DNA from: Diphasiastrum complanatum
Lineage: Eukaryota > Streptophyta > Lycopodiopsida > Lycopodiales > Lycopodiaceae
Length of the DNA stretch: 64,000 nt
Direction: 5' to 3'
Assembly: GCA_029204225.1 (NCBI GenBank)
Contig: CM055105.1
Coordinates: 11,996,404-12,060,403, forward strand
Under the pieces are notes generated by a model, which was not told the DNA's origin, did not search any database, and saw only the letters and a list, made by a program, of their open reading frames with translations. The translations under genes were made by a program, and so were the position numbers. The first letter of the stretch is position 1, and every line of letters starts with the position of its first letter. This document shows positions 1 through 10,829 of this stretch, piece after piece.

Positions 1-1250
1 CCAATTGACGCCTTTTCGTCCTGGATTTTTTGTGCTTCTTGGAGGCGAGACTGTTGTTGTCGGAGTGGTAGATGGTCGTCCCGATGCCCTCCATCATTTG
101 CCACCGTAATTTGTTCAGAAAGGGCATGGGTTTGTAATAATGGAGCATACCTTGGAGAAAGTTATGGGTTTTTCATAGCTCCACCATATCAACGTGCAAG
201 GCAGAAGTAAGTGCAGCGCGATAATAGAGCCTTGCAACGTTGATATGGTCGTCTTGCGTGAGCAAGGGTTTATTGATGTCAAGGGCAATTGGGGGTAACC
301 CTCGATCCCAAAAATCTCTGAGTTCTGCCAGAAATGCCACCAGGCCGCATTTATTCTCAAAATACCTGACATCGCGATCAGGATTGCCATGGTGCTTTTG
401 GTAGAAGACTCGGCAGTTGGTGACCATGTCTTCGGCTAAGTTGTCAGTATCGACTCCTGTGAGCTTAGGCCAAAAGATTCTGTTCTTGACCTTGGTGGCA
501 GGAAATGGTTCTCGCCTCGCTACTGGATAGTAATAAGGATTGGTGCGCATGTAGGAGGGAGCTTCGAGATACCGTGCCATCGAGGTCTTACTTTGCAGGA
601 AGAGTTGATGGCGCCAGAGAGGCTGAGGATCCAGGAGTTTGACTGCTGCTTTATGTGTTTGACACTAGTCCAAATCTAGCAGTATGTAGCCACCTCGCTC
701 TTTCGTTGTTGGGTACTTCTTTGCAAACTCCTGAGAGACGCACAACTCCTTGCTTGGTTCTATGGGCGTGATTCTGTGCCGGATGGTGGGGGCTTCAGAG
801 GCAATCTCGTGTGCGGTTTGTGGATCGGGATCAGGAGATAGAGGAGACGAGGGGTTGGCTTTTGCAATGCGTTGTGATTCATGTGAAAAGTGTCGTGGAA
901 TGAAGGTGGGGGTAGTGGTGTCGAGGGGGTTAGAAGCGGTGGAAGGGAAAAGAAAACGTTGGGAGCTGGTACCCCCAGAGCCCGATGGATTGGTTGGTGT
1001 TTGAGCTCCTTGCCCCAAGGGTTGGCTTTGAAATGCGGAGCCTTGAGTTGCAGGAGGAGGCTGTTGAATTCCTGCGCCATCTCCACCATCAGGTCCATCA
1101 AAGTGGTGCCCCGAATCATGAAATTGGGCATGCTCTGCATGAACTGACGGTGTTGACTGGGCAACAACCTTTAAGCGTTCTTCCAGGGTGGCTATCTGCT
1201 GGTTTAGTGCAATGGAAAGCGCTCAACAAGGGCTTTCCAATGATATGTTA
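1..1250 (-). pseudogene. Gag-like retroelement ORF remnant, block A
   Basis: A minus-strand frame runs from about 1167 with one frameshift near 1000-760, a TAG at 665-667 and a TGA at 173-175, then continues to the window edge. The first part (1167-760) is rich in Pro, Ser and Thr. The part from 580 to 173 has a motif ending KPLLTQDDHINVARLYY, which resembles a frame in the block at 8180-9330 (ALASDKFEDQLPVARVYY), so the two are diverged copies of one family. A Gln-rich, coiled-coil-like stretch (LRQQQSRLQEAQKIQ) lies at the window edge. No zinc knuckle or enzyme motif is visible. I infer a retrotransposon gag-like protein from its setting. It is broken and cut by the window edge. Confidence 0.5.
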
Positions 1251-1259
1251 GATGACATA

Positions 1260-1676
1260 CTTTTGAGCTACGATTAAAAAGTTATGGCAAGTCAAAAGTA
1301 TTAGTGTTATAATATTTTAATAATATAAACTACATCTTGCACGAATTCTTAAAGGGTCTTTTTGGAGCTCAAAACTTCTCTAATGTCTTGTTTTAATAGT
1401 TATGGTTTCTCCATTAGCATGCATCTTGAGCTTTTGAGCTAACCTCCCCCTCAACTCTATCTCTCTCTTTCTCTCTTCCCTTTCACTAACAATCATGATG
1501 AAGTTAGTTTAGGGAGAGTAGAGTTAGTGTGAGTAGTGTTAGTGGAGGTAGAGTTAGATAAAAAGTAGGGAACTAACTAAAAGTAGCATCTATGCATAGT
1601 TAGGTGCCTATTCAGTGAACTAACCCTCGTTGACAGGTGGGAGGGCTATTACGACGTCGGATCGAAGACCCTACAA
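1260..1676 (+). repeat. Probable 5' LTR end and leader of the Ty3 element
   Basis: This AT-rich stretch has no coding potential and holds repeated GTTAGT/AGAGTTAG words. It ends just before a plant Ty3-type primer-binding site at 1677, where a 5' LTR would end. The left LTR boundary and the matching 3' LTR were not found. Confidence 0.35.
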
Positions 1677-1694
1677 TGGTGCCGTTGCCGGGGA
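1677..1694 (+). other. Primer-binding site of a Tat/Athila-type Ty3 element
   Basis: The sequence TGGTGCCGTTGCCGGGGA differs at one base from the TGGCGCCGTTGCCGGGGA site typical of plant Tat/Athila Ty3 elements. It marks the start of minus-strand DNA synthesis and lies upstream of protease and reverse transcriptase remnants on the same strand. Confidence 0.6.
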
Positions 1695-1964
1695 TAGGTT
1701 TTCACTAACTAGTGTAGCTGCATTTTAGCTATTTCTTGCTTTTTAGAGTAGTTTTAGATAGATTTTTGGGAGTTTAGAGTTAGTTTTCTGTATATATTTT
1801 TTTTTTTGTGTTTGGACTGTTCACAGCTAGCGGAGGAGGTGTGAGAGGGTAGAGGAGGCCTTGAACAACCTCTAAGGGCTTGAAACCCAAACCAACCAGC
1901 CAAAAAAAATCCAAATAACACACCAATCTGCATTTTGGAGGGAAAAAGAGCCTAAAATCTCATA

Positions 1965-2924
1965 AAAAAGGGGGTAGTTGTCGATATCCCTGTAAAAATA
2001 ACAGGCATGCAGTTTGTGATCACTTTTGTAGTTATGGATATACTTGAATCTCCAATTACATATCGTGTTTTACTGGGAAGATCATGGGTGAGGATTGCGC
2101 AAGTAGTACACAACTAGGATACAGGAAAACTCACCTTTGAAAACAGAGAGCAAGCTGTAAAGTTTGATCCAACCACATGGGCGGTGAAACCTATTGCACC
2201 CAAAGCTGATGACGGATCATCCATGACAGATCACATGATTGATCGCCCAAGGCCAGCCAAGGGTGGTCACTATGATTTAGAGACAGATGTCGTGAGATGG
2301 ACGAATGCATTAGTAACTATTGACTGCCGGGCATGTCAATATGAATCAGATTTTGAACCCAGCACATCTTCACCTAGATGTTACACTATGGACACACCAA
2401 TCACATTTGGGGTGAATATGATAAATGTAGCATGGCTGTCAGCGGAACCAATTGAGAACCCAGTGGACTATGATTTAGTCCCTTGGCAACATGCTCTAAT
2501 TTATAATAAGGAGATTGAGCTGACTGATGAGCAGGTCCTATACCACATGGACCCAGATCGCTATGAAATCAAGAAAGTACCAGCTCAACCGCCGCAAAAG
2601 TCTGCTATGGCGAAGGTCTCAAGGTTCGATCCACCAAAGGCACCTGCGAATAAGAAGAATCAGTTGAAGCAACGCTACAACCAGGTGATCCGATGGAGTA
2701 ATCTACCCAATGAGGCTATAGCTACAGTGGATGTTGATATTCGTAACCACGAGGCGAATGTCACGCCAATTCCGGTGGAAGACAACAAGGACAAATCCAC
2801 CAATATGACAAAAAAAAAACAAAAAAAAAGTGTTGGATTCCTTGAATTCAATCAAGATGGACTCAGATACAGCGTCATCCTCTACTCAGATGACAGAAAA
2901 TCAAAAGATGACCAGTCGGGCTAA
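1965..2924 (+). pseudogene. Ty3 pol: end of aspartic protease and linker to RT
   Basis: Around 1970-2110 the translation gives VVMDILESPITYRVLLGRSW, matching the C-terminal part of retroviral-type aspartic proteases, where ILGRPWL is typical. The catalytic DTG region is not seen. An open frame from 2184 to 2924 continues downstream. It is acidic and has a Lys-rich segment encoded by A-runs at 2810-2830. This corresponds to the poorly conserved stretch between protease and RT in plant Ty3 elements. It has no independent function that I recognise. Confidence 0.55.
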
Positions 2925-3099
2925 GATCAATATGTTGAAAGAGGAATCTTGATGAGCTCTAGTTCACGAGATGTCTGAGACTTTCATGAATTATACCTTG
3001 GACGACGTGCTAATTATGATGCTGCAAGCCTAGCGAGAACCTGATCAAAGTCAGGCACTAGCAGAACAAGTCTTCGAGGGACCTACGCGAACACAACCG

Positions 3100-3951
3100 A
3101 TGAACCTTGCCGAGCCAGGTGAAGAAGGAAAGATAGTGCATGTGAGAGAGCAGTTAACGCCCGCACAGTTCAAGAGACTACGATCATTGTTGGTGGAGTA
3201 TAAAGACTGTTTTTCTTGGAGTTATAGTGATCTGAAGGGCATTCCACCAACTGTAGTCCAACACACCATACCCTTGGTGGATGGAGCAGTCCCCAAGGTA
3301 AGTCGTTACTACCGCTGCAACCCGAACTACACAGAGCTGATCAAGCATGAGTTGCAGAAGCTGTTAGATGTTGATTTCATTTATGAAATCAAATAGTCAC
3401 CAAAAAGGATCATTTTCCTTTACCATTTACGGAAAGTGTCCTTGACAGAGTAGTTGGAGCCGAAGCCTACAGTTTTTTAGACAGCTTCAAGATAGCACCC
3501 CAAGACCAGCATAAGACAACATTTGCCACGGAATGGAGAACCTATGCCTATAAGGTGATGCCATTCGGACTTTGCAATGCCCCCAAGAACTTTCCAGCGT
3601 ATCATACAGGCGGCATTCAAAGAGTATTTGCAAAAATTTCTGGAAATTTTCTTGGAACACTTATCCAATTTGGAGAAGGTGCTACAAAAATGCCGTAGCT
3701 TTCAAATCTCCTTAAATCCAGAAAAATGTCGATTTTGGGTTACACATGGCTTGATTCTCGGCCATATAGTGTCAAGACACGGGATCGCCACAAATATATC
3801 AAAGATCAGAATCATTGTTCATCTACCACCACCGGGGATGATCCACGAAGTCTACATCTGCATGGGTCATGCTAACTATTATAGGATCTTCATTCTAGAT
3901 TTTGCGGAGTTAGCCCGACCAATTTACAAACTCACAACGGATCCACATTAG
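3100..3951 (+). pseudogene. Ty3 reverse transcriptase, deleted at the active site
   Basis: The frame at 3100-3396 is the N-terminal fingers region (LVEYKDCFSWSYSDLKGIPP, then a conserved HTIPL). A deletion and frameshift follow, then VGAEAYSFLD and YKVMPFGLCNAP near 3450-3590. The palm motif that should read YLDD is replaced by IFLEHLSNLEKV at about 3645-3680, so the two catalytic aspartates and about ten following residues are gone. The thumb region continues (GHIVSRHGIATN) to a TAG at 3949. The enzyme would be inactive. Confidence 0.8.
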
Positions 3952-3983
3952 AACAAGGAAGACCTAGAAAGCTTTAAGATGCA

Positions 3984-4388
3984 TTGGTTTCAGCACCGAT
4001 CTTATGTTTACCCAATTGGTCCATTGAGTTTCATGTGCATATGGACGCATCAAAGTATGCAGTTGGAACAGTCTTAACCCAGCCAGGTGAACACAAAAAG
4101 GATTTTCCAATCCGATTTGCAAGCCGACAGCTCAGTAATACCGAAATGAATTATTCAACCACATAGCAGGAAGCATTGGCGATGATCTATTCGGTTAAGA
4201 AATTTCGGCAGTACCTGATGGCCACACATTTTGTTTTTTATACGGACCATCAACCCTTGCTCTATCTCGTTAATAAAACTTGCAACATCGGGAGAATCAC
4301 CATATGGCTACTTGTGTTGTTGGAGTTTGATTTTTGGATAGTAGTCCGCAAGGGAAAACAATACTACATGGCAGATCATGTGTCATGA
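3984..4388 (+). pseudogene. Ty3 RNase H domain remnant
   Basis: Motifs FHVHMDASKYAVGTVLTQPG, RFASRQLSNTEMNYSTT, TAG, then QEALAMIYSVKKFRQYL and YTDHQPLLYLVNK follow the Ty3 RNase H order. The catalytic Asp in MDAS and the YTDHQ motif are retained. Stops interrupt it at 4164 (TAG) and 4386 (TGA). It lies directly downstream of the RT remnant, as expected for pol. Confidence 0.8.
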
Positions 4389-4399
4389 ATCAAGGGGAA

Positions 4400-5190
4400 G
4401 GAGGTTGCAACCCACCCCGACAATGAGCTGGCCGATGCTGTCTTATTTTATGTGGAGACAATACCAGAATGGGCTGCCGACATTGTTGAATATCTAATGC
4501 AGGGCCAACCAGACAAATCACTACCAAAGGCGGATCAGTGGAAATTGATCTTGAAGGCTAGACCTTATTAGCTGATTGCCGACCAATTGTATCGAAGAGG
4601 ACCAAATGGGATTCTTCGGCGGTTTATTCTCCCACATGAGACCACCCAAATCATTTCGCTTTCACATGAAGGCATGGGTGGAGGCCATTTTGCATCCGAC
4701 ATTACAGTTCGCAAGATTCTGCAATCAGGATGTTGGTGGCCAACGATTCATAAAGATACAGAGGAATACCTGAGAAAGTGCGATGTGTGCCAAAGGGCAA
4801 GGAGACCAACGAGATTGAATCATGACCTACCGATCTTAGCCCAAGCACCATTCAAAAAGCGGAGATTGGATTACATCGGTCCAATTCGCCCTGTAGCAAG
4901 GAGTACCCAGGCTCGATACATAATCGTAGCTACGGTCTATCTCACGAAGTGGGTCGAAGCAGGCAATAAGAGTAGATGATGCTAGGACCACTGCCAAGTT
5001 CCTTTATGAAAATATCATTGTGCTCTTTGGATGTCCGGTGGAGCTAATTAGCGATCGCAGAAGTCATTTTATCAATGAGACCATCAAGGTCCTATTGGAG
5101 GAATTCTTTGTGATCCATAGAACCAATATGCCTTATTATCCTCGCGGTAATGGGCAAGAATAATCATTAAATAAGATCCTATAGCCCTTG
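4400..5190 (+). pseudogene. Ty3 integrase remnant (zinc finger and partial core)
   Basis: The HHCC zinc finger is visible as HEGMGGGHF and CDVCQRARRPTR near 4660-4810. The DDE core begins with LDYIGPI (first Asp). A frameshift occurs near 4970. The second Asp is in VELISDRRSHF at 5038-5070, and PYYPRGNGQE follows near 5130. A TAA then ends similarity soon after the Glu region. The C-terminal domain is missing. Confidence 0.78.
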
Positions 5191-5269
5191 AAACTTGGAC
5201 AGTCACTAGATGTGACCCAGATGCATCCATAGAAATCTTTGCGATAGTTCCTGATGGAGAAATCATCAT

Positions 5270-5890
5270 TTTTGAGTGTGTGCGAGGGTTCGGCTAGAGG
5301 CTGAATCTTCAGAACCTTCGCAGAGCATCAAGATCATCCTACCAACTTTCGCAAGAAGCATAAATGGAATTTGAGTAGTGAAATTAGCCTGCCTACATGG
5401 TTTGATCTTGAAAATCCAATCACAGAAATATGTTGTGCGAGAGATCATCTCCTGTGAGAGTTGAACCCTCGCAGACAGTTTGAACCCTTGCAAAACCTTC
5501 GCAGGACAGTCAAATCACCTTCTGAACTCTCGTAGACTTTTCTGAGGTCTTAGAATTTTGCGAAGAAGGTCCCTGCCAAAATTTGGGTGGAACTAAACAA
5601 GGGAAAGTGGATTTCACCTAATACGCACTCTAAATTCTGCTATATAAGGGCTGAATTCGAGTCATTTGTCACCTTTGTTGGCGAAGCTCTGTTCAAATTT
5701 TCACTGAAATTTCCAAGTTCTCTGTTTGTGATCAAACTTCATACAAGCTATCATATGCACATTCCAAACCCAAATCTGCGCTCTGAACTACAGTTATTAC
5801 CATCCAACATTCGTTATTCATGGTTTTTGTCGTTTCCACCTCTTTTTACCTTTTCCATCGTTTTTCTGACTTTTTCGCACTTTAACTATC
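5270..5890 (+). repeat. LTR-like promoter region upstream of a gag-like frame
   Basis: No coding frame of a known type is seen. Repeated words such as CTCGCAGAC and CCTTCGCAG occur, and similar words recur at 44.1-44.3 kb, which suggests another copy of the same repeat. A TATA-like TATATAAGG lies at about 5641, 260 bases before the ATG at 5900. I infer an LTR and leader, with boundaries not defined. Confidence 0.4.
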
Positions 5891-5899
5891 ACTGCTAAC

Positions 5900-7834
5900 A
5901 TGGCCTCTTCATCCTCTGAAGATTCTGGCACCAAGCAGGTGATCCAGCATGAAATACCCTCGGCCACACAGATCTAGCCCTTACCCTCTAACACTCTGAT
6001 TCAACCATGGCTTCAGACTGCTAGCCCACTTTTTGAGACAATGGGTTTTTTCCCGGCGCTTTTCCATTCTGAGATTAACATGGGCCTCGCCCTTCACGCT
6101 TACGCCACCTGGGACACGTTGAAGTCGCGCTTCCACTTCCTGTACCAAGGTACCACGTACAAGGTCAGGATTAACGCAAACTCGATGGTCACCGTTGGCA
6201 TTATGTCTGGTGACCATTAGCCCATCTCCCATCATCAGGCAAAAAGCCTGATCAAACCTTTCGTCGCCAAGACTGCACCAGAGATCCCCATCCAGACTAA
6301 CAATGGTTACTTGATAGATGCTATCATGAAACCAATCGTACAGGCGGCTACGCATCTGTTGAACAACTTTCTAGTTGTTTCAACATTTCGCAAGGACAAA
6401 ATCTAGTCCATGCTGCTGAGTCAGATAGTGGAATCCTTCTTGGCATTCCCTGGCCCCACGGTTGTGCCATACGACTGGCACGACTTCCTCATTCACGAAC
6501 TAACCATCTCCATTAAACCCAACAACTGTGAGCGTATCGCAGCAAGTCCCCTATTGTGTAATTTTGCCTACGCACTTCTCGAGACGAAAGTGTGCGGCTT
6601 CCGCCGCTCCAGCCTTTTATCTTCCATCGTGCCGTACACTAACCTTTATCTGCCATCTGCCGCATCCACATCCTCCCAACCCGCAGTTACTGACACAATG
6701 GCCAGCAAGAGAATGTGTAGCGCTGCCCCTTCCTCCTCATCTCCACCTATCACTAAACGACGTACCACCGCCACATCAGTAACCACTCCATCAACCACCG
6801 CCACTTGTTCTTCTGTACAACCTCCTCCTCCCGTCTCTATTGTCACTACTCCACTTTCTGTTCCACCCACGATTGCTTCTATTTCCATTCCCGGTTTCTC
6901 TGTTGATACCACTTCCATTTCTGTTCCATTATCCACTACCCCTTCCATCACCATCGCATCCTTTGTCGCTCCTATCGCCACCGTTGCTCCTCTCCAGTTT
7001 AATCCCTCTGATTCTCAGTTGTCTCCGGACACTCTGGCGTGCATGCAAGTCATCAACTTTTCACTCCCACGTCAGACCATTTCTGCTCCCTCCTCACCTT
7101 CCGTGCTCCACACCACACTTCAGTTCCCCTCTGTTCCACCCATCCTCTCGTTTGGACAAACCATCCCCACCCCCGTTTCCACTGCTGCTTCTCTGACCCC
7201 ACCTGTTTCGCTACCAAAGGTTGCCAAGGGCAACCAATTGTTGCCTGTTTTATACCATCGCCAGATCGGGCTGATTCCACCGCCCCAGATGACAACGGGT
7301 CCCCCGAGAACCTGATTGAAGACAATGACAACGAAGCTTCACAAGTCGTCGGGGCCACTACCACACAAGGCCCTATCAGTGCAGTGTACCGGCTGCTTCA
7401 ACAGACTTAACGATGACGTACCAAACCCTGGGCACACACATCCTGGAAGTGGTAGCAGCCAAGGCCATTTTGGACAACAAGGGGTACTCCACCTGGCGAC
7501 AAGCAACACATAGCCGTGAGCGGAACTCACAAAGCTGCAACAAGAGCTGATTCTAGCTCAACAACATGAACAAGAAGGGCACCGAGAGATTGCCAAGCTG
7601 CAGCAGAAGGAGGATGGCCTCAAGCTATACATCCGAAGCCTCTCCAAAGCACTGACAGAGGCCTCCACGAAGGTGCAGGAGCTTCAATCTGAAGCCTCCC
7701 AATGGCTTGCTCCCCTCCAGGCACAACTACAAATTTTTGAAGCAGAGAATACGCGCCTGGGGGCAGAAGTGAAAGCCTTACAAAATGAAAAACTCGCCTG
7801 GTTAGCTCAACCTGCACCAGGAATTCCATTTTGA
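5900..7834 (+). pseudogene. Gag-like coiled-coil protein of a retroelement, broken
   Basis: From the ATG at 5900 one frame runs to 7315, interrupted only by TAG at 5975, 6218 and 6404, and all three TAG codons could derive from CAG. Residues 1-250 are of mixed composition. A long Ser/Thr/Pro/Ala low-complexity segment follows (6660-7240). A frameshift near 7280 continues it as ENLIEDNDNEASQVV. The end at 7540-7834 is a heptad-like coiled coil (LYIRSLSKALTEASTKVQEL). No nucleocapsid zinc knuckle is visible. The layout fits gag-like proteins of plant Ty3 elements. A host gene is possible but less likely given the LTR-like leader and the neighbours. Confidence 0.5.
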
Positions 7835-8130
7835 TTAGTTCACATGTATTCTTCTAAAGATCTAGACATTGTACATAGTGATTTATGTGGACCAATGCAC
7901 ACTTCCTCTTTAAGGGGAGCCAAATATTTTTCTTGACATTTATTCATGATTATTCTAGAAGAACTACAATATGCTTTATGAAATAGAAATCATGTGCTCT
8001 AAAGTACTTCAAAATTATCAAAGTACGAGATGAGATACAAATAGGCAAGAAGCTGAAAGCACTGAGGACTGACGGTGGAGGACATCTCTAATGAGTTCAA
8101 AAAATTATGTCATATTCAAAGGTCCCAAGC
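7835..8130 (+). pseudogene. Copia integrase core fragment
   Basis: Translation gives LDIVHSDLCGPMHTSSLRGA at about 7860-7920, the start of the copia integrase core with its first Asp. LKALRTDGGGHLSNEF at 8055-8095 holds the second Asp. Stops and frameshifts separate the two parts. It directly abuts the end of the gag-like block and breaks off near 8120. Confidence 0.7.
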
Positions 8131-8179
8131 CTATTATTTTAATTACAACTTAGTTTGCGTGCTCATTGGGCCATGGGCT

Positions 8180-9400
8180 TATACGCGCAGGATGCCATGC
8201 CCTCACAACACATTTTATTGGACAATTTTATTTATTTACACTTCGTCGGGAATACCCCCAACAGGACCCACGGCCTGAAGTAGTGCCGGTCCCTTGGCAC
8301 TCTGCCGGTTTAGTACAAGAATTTCTTGGCCCGCCTTTGGTTGATCAGGTAGCCCGTGACGTCTTCCATGAAATTAATCCGGTCCAGCTTCTTCAAGTCC
8401 TTGGGCGTGTGAAGGGACTTGTGAACTCCTGTCAGCCAGTTTTGGTTGACCCACGCTTGGAATATGCGCGTCCAGGGATCGCCAAGGAAGGCAGCTCAAT
8501 AATAGACACGAGCGACTGGCAGTTGATCTTCGAATTTGTCGGAAGCTAGCGCCTTATTATGATCAAAGAATATGGGGGGGGGGGGGATTGTCCCATTTAG
8601 TTTCAATCTCCATTAAATGTTCTAAGTCTCGGGCGTAAGTGGCTACCGCGCAAACTGTTGGATCAGGGCAATTGAAATATTTATTGGCGAATATGGTGAG
8701 AGCCCTTCGGGCATCTACATCCGTATCCCAACCATGCTATGATGGAATCCTTGGCCAATTGAAATTTTGAATCGTGATCTTGTTCAGAGGGGTGCCGCAT
8801 TCCACCCATTTGGATCGTCGTATGCATGGCAGGAAGTGCGCATTCACCCGTAGTTGTTGCGGACTTGTCACATAGGCCCTGATGGCCGCAGGGTCTCTTT
8901 CAAAAAGCTGCTAACGCCACTCTGGTTGTGGTTGGAGGGCGGGTAATGCTTGCAGCTTGTTGCCCTTTATTGTCTGCGTGGAAAATGATATCTGCCAGCC
9001 ACCTCTTGATGACTCGTGGGAATACTTTGCTAGGAATTCATTTATTTTCTCCTCCACGGACTTTGGTCTTCGGAAGGTCCGGCTGGCAGATATGGTGCGC
9101 GAACCTCTGGATGATGAGGCCTGTCCTTCCTCTTGGCTTTGACTTGGACATGCGTCTTGGCCTTGGTCTCGCGTCTCAGCACCCGTATCTGCTGGTCCTT
9201 GGTCTTGGCCTTCGGACCCTTGATCTTGACTGAATCCCCCTGCTGCTTGCTGGCTTTGGTCCTGGATCGTGCTGGCCTATGGAACATAAAAATCGGGTGG
9301 CGGTGGAATCACCACGGGGGTGGGCTAGGTCTTCTTTTCCATGTACTGTTGGCAAGTCTTGAGGGCTTGTTTGGCTTGGGCGAGCTCGTGAGTTGCGCTT
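8180..9400 (-). pseudogene. Gag-like retroelement ORF remnant, block B
   Basis: Reading the minus strand from about 9330 to 8600 gives one frame interrupted by three TAG codons. It starts with a Pro-rich segment, then a Gln/Asp/Gly-rich stretch (repeated DQG and GQD words at 9250-9150), then VEEKINEFLAKYS. After that comes a conserved domain containing FNCPDPTVCAVATYARDLEH near 8660. A C-run at 8574-8585 causes a frameshift, and the domain continues as ALASDKFEDQLPVARVYY with a TGA. The second half resembles block A (1-1250). I infer a gag-like protein of a retroelement. Confidence 0.5.
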
Positions 9401-9417
9401 GCCCGGTACTTATCGAA

Positions 9418-9600
9418 CTATGCCTGGTAGCTGTTCAATGTTTTTTTAGCATTGCTAGAGTAATCAAGATCATGAACTAAGTTCTGCTTTGACATGTGCA
9501 TTATATTTTTGTAATTAAGGCGTCCAAGCCTATATTGCCAAATAAGATCTTTATTGATAGAAGTTGCCATATGAAAGATTGCGTACAAGTAGAATATCAA
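9418..9600 (-). pseudogene. Copia GAG-pre-integrase fragment
   Basis: The 60-residue frame contains LIWQYRLGRLNYKNIMHMSK, matching the GAG-pre-integrase domain (LWHxRLGHLN) of copia polyproteins. The two zinc-binding His positions are degraded (WHxRLGH has become WQYRLGR). It is on the opposite strand to the integrase fragment at 7835-8130 that would normally follow it. Confidence 0.65.
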
Positions 9601-10509
9601 TGACTAAGCTTGTAGATGTAGTGCAAGTACCTTTCTAAATTTGTCTTAGATTGTATAACATTTTGAATCAAACTCAACTTTGTGTGACCTAGTAAGCTAT
9701 CTTGGCATTGCTCTTTACATAAGGAAGTTCTTAAGGGGGAGGACAGTCAAGTACATAACGGGTAATATGAGGTGATGATGTTTGTACATAATGAAGAATC
9801 TTGATATGGAGCTATGGTAATGCACACTTTTCCAAGAAGTGAAAAAACTTTGACTAATTACTTGCCTAAGTAGGATGAATGACTAGTGGTGTCAACAACG
9901 TGTATTGGGCCTCAAATTGCAAAACGAATGAACAAAAAGTAAACATTGATTATCTAGAGCATGTACAATGAGGATGCAATAAGCTTGGATTAAAAAATTA
10001 GGGAGCTCACAAAAGAGTCCAACTCTCAAATGTACATAACAATTGTGGAATAAGACGAAATACTTTAGGATCCCAAAACATTGATTCCATTCTACATTAG
10101 AAAGCGAAGACTAGAAACTCTAGACACACGGTACACCACCAAAAGAACATATTGCCACACAACTAACTACTAGTCAACTTAAGAGAGACAAATTCACAAA
10201 ATGGGTTGTGAAGCATATTACATGTTGAGAGGAGCAATGTATTATGTATTGTCAGTTGCAATTGGGATGGCAATTGCTGGCCCACCTTAGGCTAAGGGTG
10301 GTGGAGGCTTAGTGGATGGCGAAGGCGTACTAGTTTCACACACCGAGCCCTGTGCCACTCAAGTTGCCCCCATGACTCACCAACTTGAGATGATGCTAGG
10401 GTTGAGGAATGTCATGGTGTCTCTTCTCTCTCAATTGAAATTGAAACTAGGAAGCTTCCATGACGTCAAAAAATTTGAAAAAAATGGGAACCTTCCAAAA
10501 TTGTAAGAT
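9601..10509. other. Non-coding stretch with copia-like 3' end signal
   Basis: No gene is visible. A polypurine tract (AAGGGGGAGGA) lies at about 9734-9744 on the plus strand, of the kind found before a copia 3' LTR. No LTR pair was matched to it. Confidence 0.3.
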
Positions 10510-10604
10510 AACCAAAATTTAAATAATCTGAATTTAACTAGTGGAACGTTCCAAAAATGTAAATTAACCAAAATTTAAATAATCTGAATTTAACCAGTGC
10601 TTGA
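10510..10604. repeat. 56-bp spaced direct repeat
   Basis: A segment of about 35 bases beginning AACCAAAATTTAAATAATCT occurs at 10510 and again at 10566 with almost no differences. This indicates a local tandem duplication in AT-rich non-coding DNA. Confidence 0.75.
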
Positions 10605-10829
10605 GAAAATCGACAAACTACAGGAATGGAATCGACAAGTTTTCTCAAAAGATGGTATCACAAAATATCTGACAATTTTTTATACAAGAAAAAAGCTCTA
10701 TACAAGCAAAATAACTTTTTATGAGTAAAAGTCTTCAAAAACCTAAAAATTTATATGAAATGCAGGTGTTTCTGGATAACTCAAAAGAGGTTCCTGAGCC
10801 AACCAATGAAATGTTTCAAAAAAATGTGC

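Larger units (their letters stand above)
1677..5265 (+). mobile_element. Degenerate Ty3 (gypsy) LTR retrotransposon, plus strand
   Basis: The order PBS, protease end, reverse transcriptase, RNase H, integrase follows Ty3 pol. No gag is recognisable between the PBS and the protease end. Integrase is cut after the second half of its core near 5170, and unrelated LTR-like sequence follows. Stops are mostly TAG (near 3394, 3949, 4164 and 4569). It is close in sequence to the minus-strand element at 30.3-34.4 kb. Confidence 0.8.

Noticed and set aside
6528-7196. Alternate frames in the Ser/Pro-rich region (84-118 residues, both strands)
   Set aside because: They are shadow frames of the low-complexity gag-like frame running from 5900.
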